DNA of 64,000 nt from Candidatus Mailhella excrementigallinarum (GTDB taxonomy: Bacteria > Desulfobacterota > Desulfovibrionia > Desulfovibrionales > Desulfovibrionaceae): the NCBI GenBank assembly GCA_944324075.1, contig CALUUZ010000011.1:47313-111312 (forward strand). The letters run 5' to 3'. Under the pieces are notes generated by a model that ran no database searches, was not told where the DNA came from, and was given only the letters and a program-made list of their open reading frames with translations. Below, in pieces: positions 43,028 to 53,757 of the stretch. Every line of letters begins with the position of its first letter. Position 1 is the first letter of the stretch. A program made the translations under genes and the position numbers.

Positions 43028-43936
43028 CTATTCCACGGGCCGCCATTTCTGACGGCGCTCCAGCCATACGCCCAGACGTGACCACAACAGGGACAACCCG
43101 AGGTAAAGAAGGGCGGTAACAAGCCACAGTTCAAAGGTCATGCGCGTGACGGCCATGACCTCCAGACTCTGAAACGTCAGCTCCGGGAGGGAAATGATGG
43201 AGGCCAGGGTGGTTTCCTTGAAAATGGAAATGGTCTGCCCGGCCAGGGGGGGCAGAATGAAGCGCAGCGCCTGCGGCGCGATGATATAACGCCGCTGCTG
43301 CCACGGGCTGAATCCCTGTGAGGCGGCGGCTTCCCACTGGCCGCGGGGTACGCTTTCGATCCCTGCGCGCACGATTTCCGCCACATAGGCGCCTTCATAC
43401 AGGCCGAGTGTAAGTATGGCCGCAGCCATGCGATCCATCTGCCCCGGAGGGGCAAGCAGCAGATGAATCATGTCACGCGGGCCGGGGGGCAGACCTTGCA
43501 CCAGTTCTTCGGCGCGGAGCAGCGGTTCGGCGAAGAAGGAGCCGGCAAAGAAAAAGACGAGGAAAAGCAGCACCAGCGGCGGAGTGTTGCGCAGCAGGTT
43601 GACATACAGCCGTGCGGGCAGGGCGGCGAAGCCACGGACGCGGGCGGAGAGTGCGCCGATCAGGAAGCCTGAAGCAAGAGCGAGCGCCAGACTCCACAGG
43701 CCCAGCCGGACGGTCATGAACAACCCTTTTGTCAGCATGCCCCAGTGGAACCCATCCGCATCCCGCTGCCAGAGATAGGGCGTGAGCGCATTCCAGTCCC
43801 AGTGGCGGCCGGAAAGTTCCCGCGCGCGGAAGAGAAACAGCGCTGCCACGGCCAGCGCCGCGGCGGCGAGGAGAATATCCCCCCGCGTCAGACGGCGCCA
43901 GCTTCGGGCGGGCGATATGCCGGGCAGGTAGCTCAT
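43028..43936 (-). CDS. Amino-acid ABC transporter permease (HisM/GlnP family)
   Basis: 302 residues. The permease domain carries the EAA-like loop GQWEAAASQGFSPWQQ and the family segment LRNTPPLVLLFLVFF. An N-terminal stretch of about 75 residues with one extra helix precedes it. It pairs with the second permease at 44742 and the binding protein between them. No ATP-binding subunit is encoded in this cluster. Confidence 0.9.
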   Translation of the reverse strand: MSYLPGISPARSWRRLTRGDILLAAAALAVAALFLFRARELSGRHWDWNALTPYLWQRDADGFHWGMLTKGLFMTVRLGLWSLALALASGFLIGALSARVRGFAALPARLYVNLLRNTPPLVLLFLVFFFAGSFFAEPLLRAEELVQGLPPGPRDMIHLLLAPPGQMDRMAAAILTLGLYEGAYVAEIVRAGIESVPRGQWEAAASQGFSPWQQRRYIIAPQALRFILPPLAGQTISIFKETTLASIISLPELTFQSLEVMAVTRMTFELWLVTALLYLGLSLLWSRLGVWLERRQKWRPVE

Positions 43937-43939
43937 GGA

Positions 43940-44755
43940 TTACTTGAGCAGGCTTTCCCACTGGTTGGATTTGAACCAGTAGTCTCGGCGTTCCTGAAGC
44001 CAGCCTTCCTCCTCGACCATGCGGATCCATCCGTCAAGGACATTCAGCGTGTCCGCGTCGCCCTTGCGCACGGCAATGGCGATGGGCGCGCGGAAAGCCT
44101 GAAGCTCGAAGTTCTGAACCAGCTTGTCGGGATTGCGCAGCGTTTCCATGGCGGGCAGGGGAGCGCTGGAGAAGAAGGCGTGCGCACGGCCGGCCAGGAC
44201 TTCTTCCACTGCAGGGGCCTCGTCGTTGAACACGCGGAAGGTCGCGGCAGGCACCAGTTTTTTTGCGGCCAGAGCCGCGGTGGTGCCGTTGCGCACGGCT
44301 ACCACGACTTCGGGTCTGTTCAGGTCGGCAAGGCTCTTGATGCCGCCCGCCTTTTCCCTGTTCAGGGTCACGTCGATGTAGGCCGTATCATAGGGCACGG
44401 TGAAGTTGACGGACATCGCCCGTTTGGGAGTGATGGCCATGCTGCCGATAATCATGTCGAACTTGCCCGCGAGCAGGGCGGGAATGATGCCGTCCCAGCT
44501 GGTGGGCACGGGTTGGAGCTTTACCCCCAGATCATCCGCCAGACGCTGGGCCACGTCGATTTCAAAGCCGATATACTTGCCGTTCCTGTCCTGCATGGCC
44601 CAGGGCACAAAGGAGGAAAAGCCCACGCGGAGTGTGCCTCGTTTGACAATGGCGTCCATGGTCGATTCCGGCGCGGCATGGGACGGGGCGGCGGGAGGAA
44701 GGAGGAGGCCCAGCGCCGCGAAGGCGCACAGGACAAAGCGTTTAAGACTGTTCAT
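43940..44755 (-). CDS. Periplasmic amino-acid binding protein (SBP family 3)
   Basis: 271 residues with a signal peptide ending near PSHAA. The SBP_bac_3 pattern is clear: KRGTLRVGFSSFVPWAMQD, GFEIDVAQRLADDLG, GSMAITPKRAMSVNFT. The ligand is probably a polar or aromatic L-amino acid; it cannot be read exactly. Its start overlaps the upstream permease by 14 bp and its stop is 3 bp from the downstream permease. Confidence 0.92.
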   Translation of the reverse strand: MNSLKRFVLCAFAALGLLLPPAAPSHAAPESTMDAIVKRGTLRVGFSSFVPWAMQDRNGKYIGFEIDVAQRLADDLGVKLQPVPTSWDGIIPALLAGKFDMIIGSMAITPKRAMSVNFTVPYDTAYIDVTLNREKAGGIKSLADLNRPEVVVAVRNGTTAALAAKKLVPAATFRVFNDEAPAVEEVLAGRAHAFFSSAPLPAMETLRNPDKLVQNFELQAFRAPIAIAVRKGDADTLNVLDGWIRMVEEEGWLQERRDYWFKSNQWESLLK

Positions 44756-45530
44756 GTGGTGCTCCTGAAAGGTTGATATGTTTTTCCAGCCACAGGGCGG
44801 GCAGGCCCGCCAGCAGGGTCAGGCCCAGATAGATTCCGGCCGTCAGCAGCCAGATTTCAAAGCTCAGAAAGCTTTCCGCGATGGCTTCCCTGCCGCGCAG
44901 GGTCAGATCGGCCACGGCAATGGCGCTGACGAGAGAGCTGTCCTTGATCAGTGAAATGATCTGACCGGACAGCGGCGCGACAACCCGACGCAGGGCCTGC
45001 GGAAGGATGACCAGACGCAGGGTGGAGCCCATGCCGAAGCCGAGGCTGTAGGCGGCCTCCCACTGGGCGCGCGGCAGACTGACGATTCCGGCGCGGAAGA
45101 TTTCCGCCATGTAGCAGCCTTCGAACAGGCCCAGCGAGAGCGACGCCGAGGCTTCCGCCCCGATGCCCAGCGTCGGGGCCACGACGAAGTAGACGATAAG
45201 AAGCTGCATGAGCAGAGGGGTATTGCGCACCGCTCCCAGCGTTGCTGCGGCCAGCACGCGGGCTGTGGGTGAGGGGGAAAGGCGCATGAAGGCCAGCAGG
45301 CCGCCGCTGAGCAGGGCCACGGCAAGGCCTCCCGCCACGATCTTCAGCGTCAGGGCCAGACCGTGCAGCAGGGGGCCGGGGGTAAAGACGCCGTCCGACC
45401 ATGTGCCGAGATAGGGCCAGACCCGATACCATTGCCAGTGGTAGTTTTCCGCCGCGCTGTCAGCCACGCCCCAGACTATTCCGGCCATCAGGCAAAGCAG
45501 AAGAAAAGGACGGAGCCGACGTGCGGTCAT
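44742..45530 (-). CDS. Amino-acid ABC transporter permease (second subunit)
   Basis: 262 residues with LGAVRNTPLLMQLLIVYFVV and the EAA loop AQWEAAYSLGFGMGSTLR. The ATG at 45530 overlaps the marR stop as ATGA, so expression should depend on marR translation. A longer in-frame reading would run through marR and is not used. With the SBP gene and 43028 it forms a two-permease importer lacking its ATPase. Confidence 0.9.
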   Translation of the reverse strand: MTARRLRPFLLLCLMAGIVWGVADSAAENYHWQWYRVWPYLGTWSDGVFTPGPLLHGLALTLKIVAGGLAVALLSGGLLAFMRLSPSPTARVLAAATLGAVRNTPLLMQLLIVYFVVAPTLGIGAEASASLSLGLFEGCYMAEIFRAGIVSLPRAQWEAAYSLGFGMGSTLRLVILPQALRRVVAPLSGQIISLIKDSSLVSAIAVADLTLRGREAIAESFLSFEIWLLTAGIYLGLTLLAGLPALWLEKHINLSGAPHEQS

Positions 45531-46057
45531 GCCTGTTCCCCGCGTTCGGAACTTTGTTTCCGTTCTGCGCCGTCTTCGTCGTCCCCCGCATCGTCGGGCC
45601 CGGAGGAGTTCGCTGCGGCGAGATTGTCGGCCATGCGGCGCAGCAGCCGCATGGCCTGGCTTTTTTCTTCCTCGCTGAATCCCCGCCACAGCCGTTCATG
45701 CATGGCCCGGGAAATACTCTCGAAGGCGGCACGGGCTTCTTCGCCCTTTGCGGTGAGGGAAACCTGCCGCACACGGTTGTCTTCGGCGGAAGCTCCGCGC
45801 TGGATATATCCCCGGTTCTCCAGCTTGTCGGCCAGAACGGTCAGTGTGCTTTTCCTTCTGCCGATCAGACGGGCGATGCGGTTCATGGGGAGGTGATCCT
45901 CGCTGTACAGACAGCCGAGAATCAGCCCGTGCGACGGCACCATGCCGGGAAGTCCCGCGCGGTTCAGTTCCTGCTTCAGAAATCTGTGCAGTCCGTGCCG
46001 GATGCGGGAAATAAGATTGGGAGCGAGGGTAGGGTTTTCCGGATTACGCTGGAACAT
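45527..46057 (-). CDS. MarR-family regulator
   Basis: 176 residues from ATG 46057 (a GTG at 46117 would add 20 residues). The winged helix is visible in LPMNRIARLIGRRKSTLTVLADKLENRGYI, of which RIARLIGRRKSTLTVLADKL is the core, with wing SAEDNRVRQVSLTAKG. The acidic tail (about 25 residues) is unusual. Translationally coupled to the ABC permease by a 4-bp overlap, so it probably controls that importer. Confidence 0.88.
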   Translation of the reverse strand: MFQRNPENPTLAPNLISRIRHGLHRFLKQELNRAGLPGMVPSHGLILGCLYSEDHLPMNRIARLIGRRKSTLTVLADKLENRGYIQRGASAEDNRVRQVSLTAKGEEARAAFESISRAMHERLWRGFSEEEKSQAMRLLRRMADNLAAANSSGPDDAGDDEDGAERKQSSERGEQA

Positions 46058-46383
46058 ATGCTTTCCCGAAAGTGCGGATGGATACGGGTGAACGCCGGGG
46101 CTTATGGTAGAATGCACTTCATTAGATGTCGAACATTATTTTTCGCAAAAAACGTATCCCATGGCAAGTATTATTTTGTTCGCTCTGTTTGCAGAGTTGT
46201 GTTGATGGCGCTGTGCGTGGCGTACGGCTTTGCTCCGGCATGAGCGGCAACCTTCGTTGCCGCAAAGGCAGGGCTGTTCAGAGGATTCAGCTCCGGAGAA
46301 TACGACTTGGCCCGTAATTTGCATTCTCCCGGTAACGGGGTGTAATCCCTCCTTTTGAACATATTTTTGACAGGAGAACCGCC
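46058..46383. other. Divergent region between marR and the HlyD-like gene
   Basis: 326 bases holding the marR and HlyD-like promoters (not resolved) and a short, diverged family A copy. The stretch 46125-46180 is AT-rich. AGGAGAACC precedes the ATG at 46384. Confidence 0.4.
46182..46280 (+). repeat. Family A dispersed element, copy 4 (short, diverged)
   Basis: GCTCTGTTTGCAGAGTTGTG, GCTTTGCTCCGGCATGAGCG and TTCGTTGCCGCAAAGGCAG match the left part of copies 2 and 3. The right half is missing. Confidence 0.55.
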
Positions 46384-47466
46384 ATGTCCGAATCTTCTTC
46401 CTCCCATTCGCAGGACGGTGCGCCCCTGCTGGAACTTCCCGCCGTGATCAGAAAAAACAGACGCCGCCGCGCGGTTCTCGTGGTTGTGTCAGCGCTGATC
46501 GCGGTTGCCGGGTTCGGGCTGCATCAGTGGTTTGCCGGACGTGTTGTTTCGGAATGGGCCGCAGTGCAGGGCGCTGAATATCCATTAAAGGCTGCGTCAG
46601 CAGGCAAGGTGCTTCAGGTGGCGGTCAGGGACGGGCAGCTTGTCGAAGCAGGGGAGCTTTTGCTGGCTCTGGATCCGGTGCCGCTGGAGCGGGCTCTGGC
46701 CGAAGCGGAAGCCTCTCTCGACCTGGCCATGCGTGGCGGGGTCCCCGCGGCGGACTCCGACCCTGCCCTGCGCGAGGCGGAGGAGCATGCCCGCCGTGTT
46801 TCAGATGCGGCGCGCAGGGAGGAAGAAGGCGCCCGGATTAATATGGAACAGCGGACTGCCGAGCATGCTCGTGCGCTGTTTGCCCTGCGCAATCCTCTTG
46901 CTTCGGAGGCAGAGCGCGCGGAGGCGTCCCGGGCGGAAGCCGACGCTCGTGCGAATATGGAGAAGGCCAGGACGCGGCTGAAGGATTCCAGCGACAGGCG
47001 GGCGGCGGCGGATCAGGAATTGCGGCGGCTGCATGACGCGGCGAGGAATACCCGGCCCGGGCCGGTTCAGGTGGAACTGTGGCGGACAAGGGTGGAAGAA
47101 GCCCGGACAGCGCTGCAACATGCCGTTCTGATTGCCCCCGTGCGCGGCAAGGTGTTCTGGGTAAAGGCCGCGCAGAACGGAAACGTCGCGCGCGGTGATG
47201 AGCTCATGAAAATCATGCCCCTGGAAAATCTGTGGGTGGAGGCCCGCTTTACCGCGGGAACCCCGCTGAAGGAAGGACAGCGCTGCACGGTGGAACTGGA
47301 CGAAGGGCCGGAACTGGAAGGAACCGTGCAGGCTTTGTCCCGCGCGGAAGGAGGGGTGCTGGCAAAGATCGGGCTGACACTGCCGAAGGCCGGGGATGAT
47401 GCGGAGGGCGTGGAGGCCGCGCTGTATCCCGGCCAGGATGCGCGGGTGATCGTGCGGGTGAAGTAG
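46384..47466 (+). CDS. HlyD/EmrA-like membrane fusion protein
   Basis: 360 residues. One N-terminal membrane helix (about 28-50), a biotinyl-lipoyl half (LKAASAGKVLQVAVRDGQLV), a long coiled-coil hairpin (about 90-235) rich in Ala, Glu and Arg, the second lipoyl half (IAPVRGKVFWVKAAQNGNVA) and a beta-barrel end. Such adaptors connect an inner-membrane pump to an outer-membrane channel. No pump or TolC gene is adjacent, so its partner is elsewhere. Confidence 0.85.
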   Translation: MSESSSSHSQDGAPLLELPAVIRKNRRRRAVLVVVSALIAVAGFGLHQWFAGRVVSEWAAVQGAEYPLKAASAGKVLQVAVRDGQLVEAGELLLALDPVPLERALAEAEASLDLAMRGGVPAADSDPALREAEEHARRVSDAARREEEGARINMEQRTAEHARALFALRNPLASEAERAEASRAEADARANMEKARTRLKDSSDRRAAADQELRRLHDAARNTRPGPVQVELWRTRVEEARTALQHAVLIAPVRGKVFWVKAAQNGNVARGDELMKIMPLENLWVEARFTAGTPLKEGQRCTVELDEGPELEGTVQALSRAEGGVLAKIGLTLPKAGDDAEGVEAALYPGQDARVIVRVK

Positions 47467-47506
47467 CGCAATTCATGTGCGGCGCGACGCTCCGGCTTCA
47501 TGTGAC

Positions 47507-47542
47507 ATCAGCGGGCCGCGCTTCATGCCCCGGCCCGCTGAT
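47507..47542. terminator. Hairpin between convergent HlyD-like gene and tgt
   Basis: An 11-bp stem ATCAGCGGGCC / GGCCCGCTGAT with a 14-base loop lies between the two convergent stop codons and probably serves both transcripts. No T-run on either side. Confidence 0.55.
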
Positions 47543-47573
47543 ATGTTCAGCCGCGGAATGCTCTGAAGAGCCG

Positions 47574-49915
<2,342 letters not shown>

Positions 49916-49935
49916 GATGGAGGGGAGACGGGTAC

Positions 49936-49960
49936 AAAAAAAGCGGAGCATATGCTCCGC
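49936..49960 (-). terminator. Rho-independent terminator of rpmB
   Basis: The perfect palindrome GCGGAGCATATGCTCCGC is followed on the minus strand by T7. It lies 39 bp past the rpmB stop codon. Confidence 0.9.
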
Positions 49961-49998
49961 CCTGAAAATTCCGTCCGCCGGCGCAGGGCCAGCCGGGA

Positions 49999-50214
49999 TC
50001 ATTCACCCTGTTCGACGCGAACCACAGGCTTGCGCACTGCTCCGCCGCGCATGCAGCGGGTGCATACGGTAATGGAACGCACTTCACCGCTGTCAAACTG
50101 ATGGCGCACGGTCTGAAGGTTGGGATTGAAGCGGCGCTTGGTCTTGATGTTGGAATGGCTGACCAGATTGCCGACCTGAGCCTTCTTGCCGCAGATTTCA
50201 CACTGTTTGCCCAT
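49999..50214 (-). CDS. rpmB: 50S ribosomal protein L28 (zinc-binding form)
   Basis: 71 residues. CEICGKK near the start and CTRCMRGG near the end are the two zinc CxxC pairs of the C+ form. The core [18 protein letters not shown] is typical. An AGGAGG-like site precedes the ATG. Monocistronic with its own terminator. A TTTCCCTTCAAGGGAA dyad lies about 55 bp upstream of the start. Confidence 0.95.
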   Translation of the reverse strand: MGKQCEICGKKAQVGNLVSHSNIKTKRRFNPNLQTVRHQFDSGEVRSITVCTRCMRGGAVRKPVVRVEQGE

Positions 50215-50347
50215 GACGTCCTCCTATGGATGCCGCCCTTGCCGGGCAGTCAGGATACTTTTTCTTTCCCTTCAAGGGAAGGACTGTTAGCAATACCGCC
50301 TCGTCTGGAAAAAGGCAAGTTAAAAAGAGGATGCGCTTTGTTCAGGC

Positions 50348-50863
50348 TTATTCCAGACCGTACTGATATTTTACCTGAAGGGAGACATGGATGGGATCGG
50401 AACCCAGAATGTCGGGACGGCGCACCGCACCGCTGGCCGCGCGCACGGCGCGCAGGGCCGAGGCGTCAAGTTCCGGCCTGCCGGAGGTGGAGACGATCTG
50501 CGGGGAACTGAATGTGCCGTCGGCCCATATGGTAAATGCGCAGAGGGCTGCGCCGATAAGCCCGGTATCGCCGGAAACAAGCCTCCTGGCATGGATCGCG
50601 TCGTCCACGTCCTCAATATAGCGCAGGTAGGCGCGGCGCCTTCGATCAAGCTGTTCGGCCTCTTCCCGGTTGTTCGCCGAAACGGATTCCACGCCCGTTC
50701 CCTGCCGTGTCGCGTCCGGCAGGGCGGAGGGTCGGCTGTCCATCTCCAGAACGGCCCGGAAAACGCTCTTTTCCTCTTCGGCGGCGGGATGCCACAACGT
50801 CAGGGAAAAGTGCAGGAACAGGGAGACGGCCACGCCCGTCCAGAGACGTTCGCTGTCGGTCAT
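50348..50863 (-). CDS. tonB: TonB-like energy transducer
   Basis: 171 residues. One N-terminal signal-anchor (LWTGVAVSLFLHFSLTLW), a short periplasmic linker and a TonB C-terminal domain (YLRYIEDVDDAIHARR, later IVSTSGRPELDASALRAVR). The linker lacks the usual Pro-Lys/Pro-Glu repeats. It couples the ExbB/ExbD proton channel to an outer-membrane receptor. Its gene starts 6 bp after the exbD stop. No TonB-dependent receptor is in the window. Confidence 0.88.
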   Translation of the reverse strand: MTDSERLWTGVAVSLFLHFSLTLWHPAAEEEKSVFRAVLEMDSRPSALPDATRQGTGVESVSANNREEAEQLDRRRRAYLRYIEDVDDAIHARRLVSGDTGLIGAALCAFTIWADGTFSSPQIVSTSGRPELDASALRAVRAASGAVRRPDILGSDPIHVSLQVKYQYGLE

Positions 50864-50869
50864 GCCGCG

Positions 50870-51301
50870 TCACTCACCGCTGCCGGTCAGCTCGTCGCCG
50901 GGGCGCGAGGTCGCCACCATGAGTTTTTCCCCGCCCAGCATGCGCACTTCATCCACCACAAAAACAAGGGCTTCCGCAGGCGCTTTCGGGGCGGCCTTGA
51001 GCACAAGCTGCCCCGGTTCCTTGCGGAAGCCCCTCACGATATCCTGAAGCTTGCAGCGCAGAAAGGCCCTTTCCACAGGAACTCCGTCACAGAGAAAAGA
51101 TCCGTCTTCGTTCAGCCGTATTTCCACCACCCGTCCGGAGAGAGCCTGACTGCTCCGGGCGGGGGGCAGATCGATATCCAGCCCGCGCACGGCAAAGGCC
51201 GAAGCGATGATGAAGAACAGCAGCAGAATGAAGATCACGTCCATGAACGGCGTGAGATCGAGTTCCGCCTTGAAATCGCGACGTGGCCGCAGGTCAAGCA
51301 T
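50870..51301 (-). CDS. exbD: ExbD-type biopolymer transport protein
   Basis: 143 residues. One membrane helix with the functional aspartate in DLTPFMDVIFILLLFF, then a periplasmic domain. The ATG at 51301 comes one base after the exbB stop in its restored frame (TGACATG), with GGGGGAA upstream, so its translation should normally depend on ribosomes finishing exbB. Confidence 0.93.
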   Translation of the reverse strand: MLDLRPRRDFKAELDLTPFMDVIFILLLFFIIASAFAVRGLDIDLPPARSSQALSGRVVEIRLNEDGSFLCDGVPVERAFLRCKLQDIVRGFRKEPGQLVLKAAPKAPAEALVFVVDEVRMLGGEKLMVATSRPGDELTGSGE

Positions 51302-51302
51302 G

Positions 51303-51888
51303 TCAATGTTCCCCCGGCAGGGAAGGGAAGGCGTTGGCTGCATCGGACAGGGCGGCGGCCACGGCGTCAGTTCTGCTCTGGAAGCAATGCAGGCAGAACA
51401 GGGCCGGGATGGCGATGAACAGGCCGGCGGCCGTGGTGATGAGCGCCTGCCATATCCCCCCCCGCGAGCTGATTCATGTTCACGCCCGCCTGCGCGTTCG
51501 CGATTTCGGAAAAGGCGGAGATCATGCCCAGCACTGTTCCCAGAAGGCCCATGAGCGGCGCGAGCCGGGCCAGAATGGACAACAGGGAAAGATGCTTTTC
51601 CAGCTTTTTTATCACGGTTTCGCCTTCAATGCGGAGGGCGGCTTCCCTGCCGGGGTGCGTGCGCTCCATGACGTCAGCAAAGCGGCGCAGCATGGGAACC
51701 TTGCGCAGCGCTTCCAGCAGACGCGCGGTATCGCCTTCCACCGCCCGCTCAAGGCATTCGGTGAAGTCCTTCGGCGGAAAGGGACAGGAGGAAAAGAGCA
51801 GGATGCGTTCCGCCATGACGGCCGTTACTGTCACGGAGACCAGCGCCAGGGGCCACATCATCCAGCCGCCCATCAGGAATATGTTCAT
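51303..51888 (-). pseudogene. exbB: exbB (MotA/TolQ/ExbB proton channel) with a frameshift at a G8 tract
   Basis: The frame from ATG 51888 encodes ExbB helices (PLALVSVTVTAVMAERILLF, LARLAPLMGLLGTVLGMISA) as far as NMNQLAGG. It then enters a run of eight G (51456-51463 on the plus strand as C8) and shifts into nonsense (DMAGAHHHGRRP). With seven G the frame continues as IWQALITTAAGLFIAIPALF and ends at a TGA at 51303-51305, giving a normal protein of about 194 residues directly joined to exbD. Homopolymer length suggests phase variation or a sequencing error rather than old decay. Confidence 0.85.
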
Positions 51889-51906
51889 GGGAGATTCCTC
51901 CGCGAT

Positions 51907-53703
51907 TCAGATTGCGGGATTCGTGCCGATAAGGGTGAGACCGGCGGGTATTTCACCGGGAGCCGGAGTGATTTCCAGCCTGGCGGCGGCATACTGCACG
52001 ATGCAGATTCCCTTTCCTTCAATGGGGATGATCCCCTTGGCCCGGCACAGGCCCGGCCTGGCGATCAGCCTTTTAAGCGTTTCCAGGGAAACAGGTTCTT
52101 CAAACGTCACGATGCGGGCGCTGTAGCCTTCTTCCGCATGGGTGACGTCCCGTTGCTCCATCGGCAGGATATGCGGAACATGGGAAGGAAGCCGTGCTTC
52201 GCTGTGGGCGTCCAGCCATGCATCCAGCTTCGCGAAGGGAATATTGCCATACCGGGCGGGCAGCACAAGAGCCTTGCCGTTCAGTGCGCGCAAACGGCTG
52301 ATCAGCGCTTCCAGTTCGGCAGGAGAGACCATGTCGCTTTTGTTGACGATAATGACGTCGGCTTTCCGGATTTGTGCGCGCCGTATGCCCGCATTTTCCG
52401 GGCCGGGGGCGCCGGGAGAAAGACCGGTATCCCCGCGCAGATCAAGGGCGTCGGCCACGGTGATGACCAGGCCGGGCGCGACGAGATCGCGCAGGCCGTT
52501 CAGCGCTTCCATGACATTGGCGGGATTGGCCAGCCCCGTGGTTTCCAGCACAAACTGTTCGGCGGGCATGGCGGCGATGATGCGTTCCAGTCCGGGGCGC
52601 AGGCTGTCGGCCAGGGAACAGCATACGCAGCCTTCATCCAGCGCTTCCACGACGGTGTCGCCTTTCATGAGCGCGGCGTCCAGCGCCACCTTGCCGAATT
52701 CGTTCTGGATGACGCCGGTGTACCGTTCGCGTCCGTGCAGAAAGTCCAGCCAGCGGCGCAGGAAGGTGGTCTTGCCCGCGCCGAGGAAGCCGGTAAGCAC
52801 ATGGAGAACGGGGAGGGAACGCCGCTCCGGCTCTTCCGTGCGATATCGGGCGGGCAGAGAGCGAAGCGGCGTCAGCGCCTCTCCGGCCGGAGCGAGAGAA
52901 GGGCCGAAGGAGGCTGTGCAGTTCATCAGAAATTCTTTTTCTTCAGGGCAGTTCTCCATACGGCCGTCCCGATGGAAGCACATGCGGGGCATGGAAGAGA
53001 GGCCGCGGGAAACAGCGGCTTTTTCGTCGAGCCGCTGTTCCGCCGTGGCGGCCAGCACGGCAAAAAGCCGCATGAAGAGCCGGAAGGCGGGCACGTCGCA
53101 TTCCGGAGCGCCGGGCGCGACCAGCCAGACGGTTTCCGGGGCGTCCGCGCGAGCGTCTGCCGCTATGCCGTCGGCGGCGAGCACGCGGTGACGGGCCGGA
53201 GCTTCCAGCGTCAGGGCCAGGGCATCCCCCGCAAAAGAGGCGTCAAGCCGAAGCTGCCCCATGCGAAAGGCCTGAAACGCAGGTTCGCCGCCGGAAAATT
53301 CACGGATGGCATCCTCATAACCGGGGGAAAGGGCACGCTGAAGCGCCGCCAGAGGAAACGAGTCCAGCAGGGGGGAATCCGCAGGAGGAAAGGCGTAAAG
53401 GCTGAAATAGCCGCGCAGGCAATGGGGGGCAGAGGCGGCCTGATCCGAATCCGGAGAGACTGCATGGGATGCGGCGACGCAGCGTTCCTCTCCATCAAAG
53501 CGGATGCCGAAAACAAGGCCGGAGCCGGCCACGCGGCAGGTCCATGCGGGATGTTCCGACGCGGAAGGCCGCACGCCCCTCCATCCGAGGCTTCTGGCGC
53601 GGCTGCGTTCGAAGTGCGCGCCCATGACCAGAGAGGTGAAGATGCTGGCGCACTCGGAATGACTGTCGCCAAGGGCCCGGGGGAGGATATGTTCCAGCTT
53701 CAT
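51907..53703 (-). CDS. COG0523 (CobW/G3E) GTPase with a large extra N-terminal domain
   Basis: 598 residues, about 270 more than ordinary family members. Residues about 300-590 form the G3E GTPase: Walker A TGFLGAGKTTFL, the metal motif GCVCCSL, ETTGLANP, NKSD, and the CobW C-terminal domain. The first 280 or so residues match no domain I recognise; they are Arg/Ser/Ala-rich, with CFHRDGRMENCPEE just before the GTPase. G3E proteins deliver or insert metals (Zn, Co, Ni). Lying 18 bp upstream of exbB in a TonB operon, it likely belongs to metal acquisition. Confidence 0.87.
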   Translation of the reverse strand: MKLEHILPRALGDSHSECASIFTSLVMGAHFERSRARSLGWRGVRPSASEHPAWTCRVAGSGLVFGIRFDGEERCVAASHAVSPDSDQAASAPHCLRGYFSLYAFPPADSPLLDSFPLAALQRALSPGYEDAIREFSGGEPAFQAFRMGQLRLDASFAGDALALTLEAPARHRVLAADGIAADARADAPETVWLVAPGAPECDVPAFRLFMRLFAVLAATAEQRLDEKAAVSRGLSSMPRMCFHRDGRMENCPEEKEFLMNCTASFGPSLAPAGEALTPLRSLPARYRTEEPERRSLPVLHVLTGFLGAGKTTFLRRWLDFLHGRERYTGVIQNEFGKVALDAALMKGDTVVEALDEGCVCCSLADSLRPGLERIIAAMPAEQFVLETTGLANPANVMEALNGLRDLVAPGLVITVADALDLRGDTGLSPGAPGPENAGIRRAQIRKADVIIVNKSDMVSPAELEALISRLRALNGKALVLPARYGNIPFAKLDAWLDAHSEARLPSHVPHILPMEQRDVTHAEEGYSARIVTFEEPVSLETLKRLIARPGLCRAKGIIPIEGKGICIVQYAAARLEITPAPGEIPAGLTLIGTNPAI

Positions 53704-53757
53704 GGCAGATCGGGGGAACGGGGCGCGCGGGAGGGAAACCGCGCGCCCCGGTTCAAA

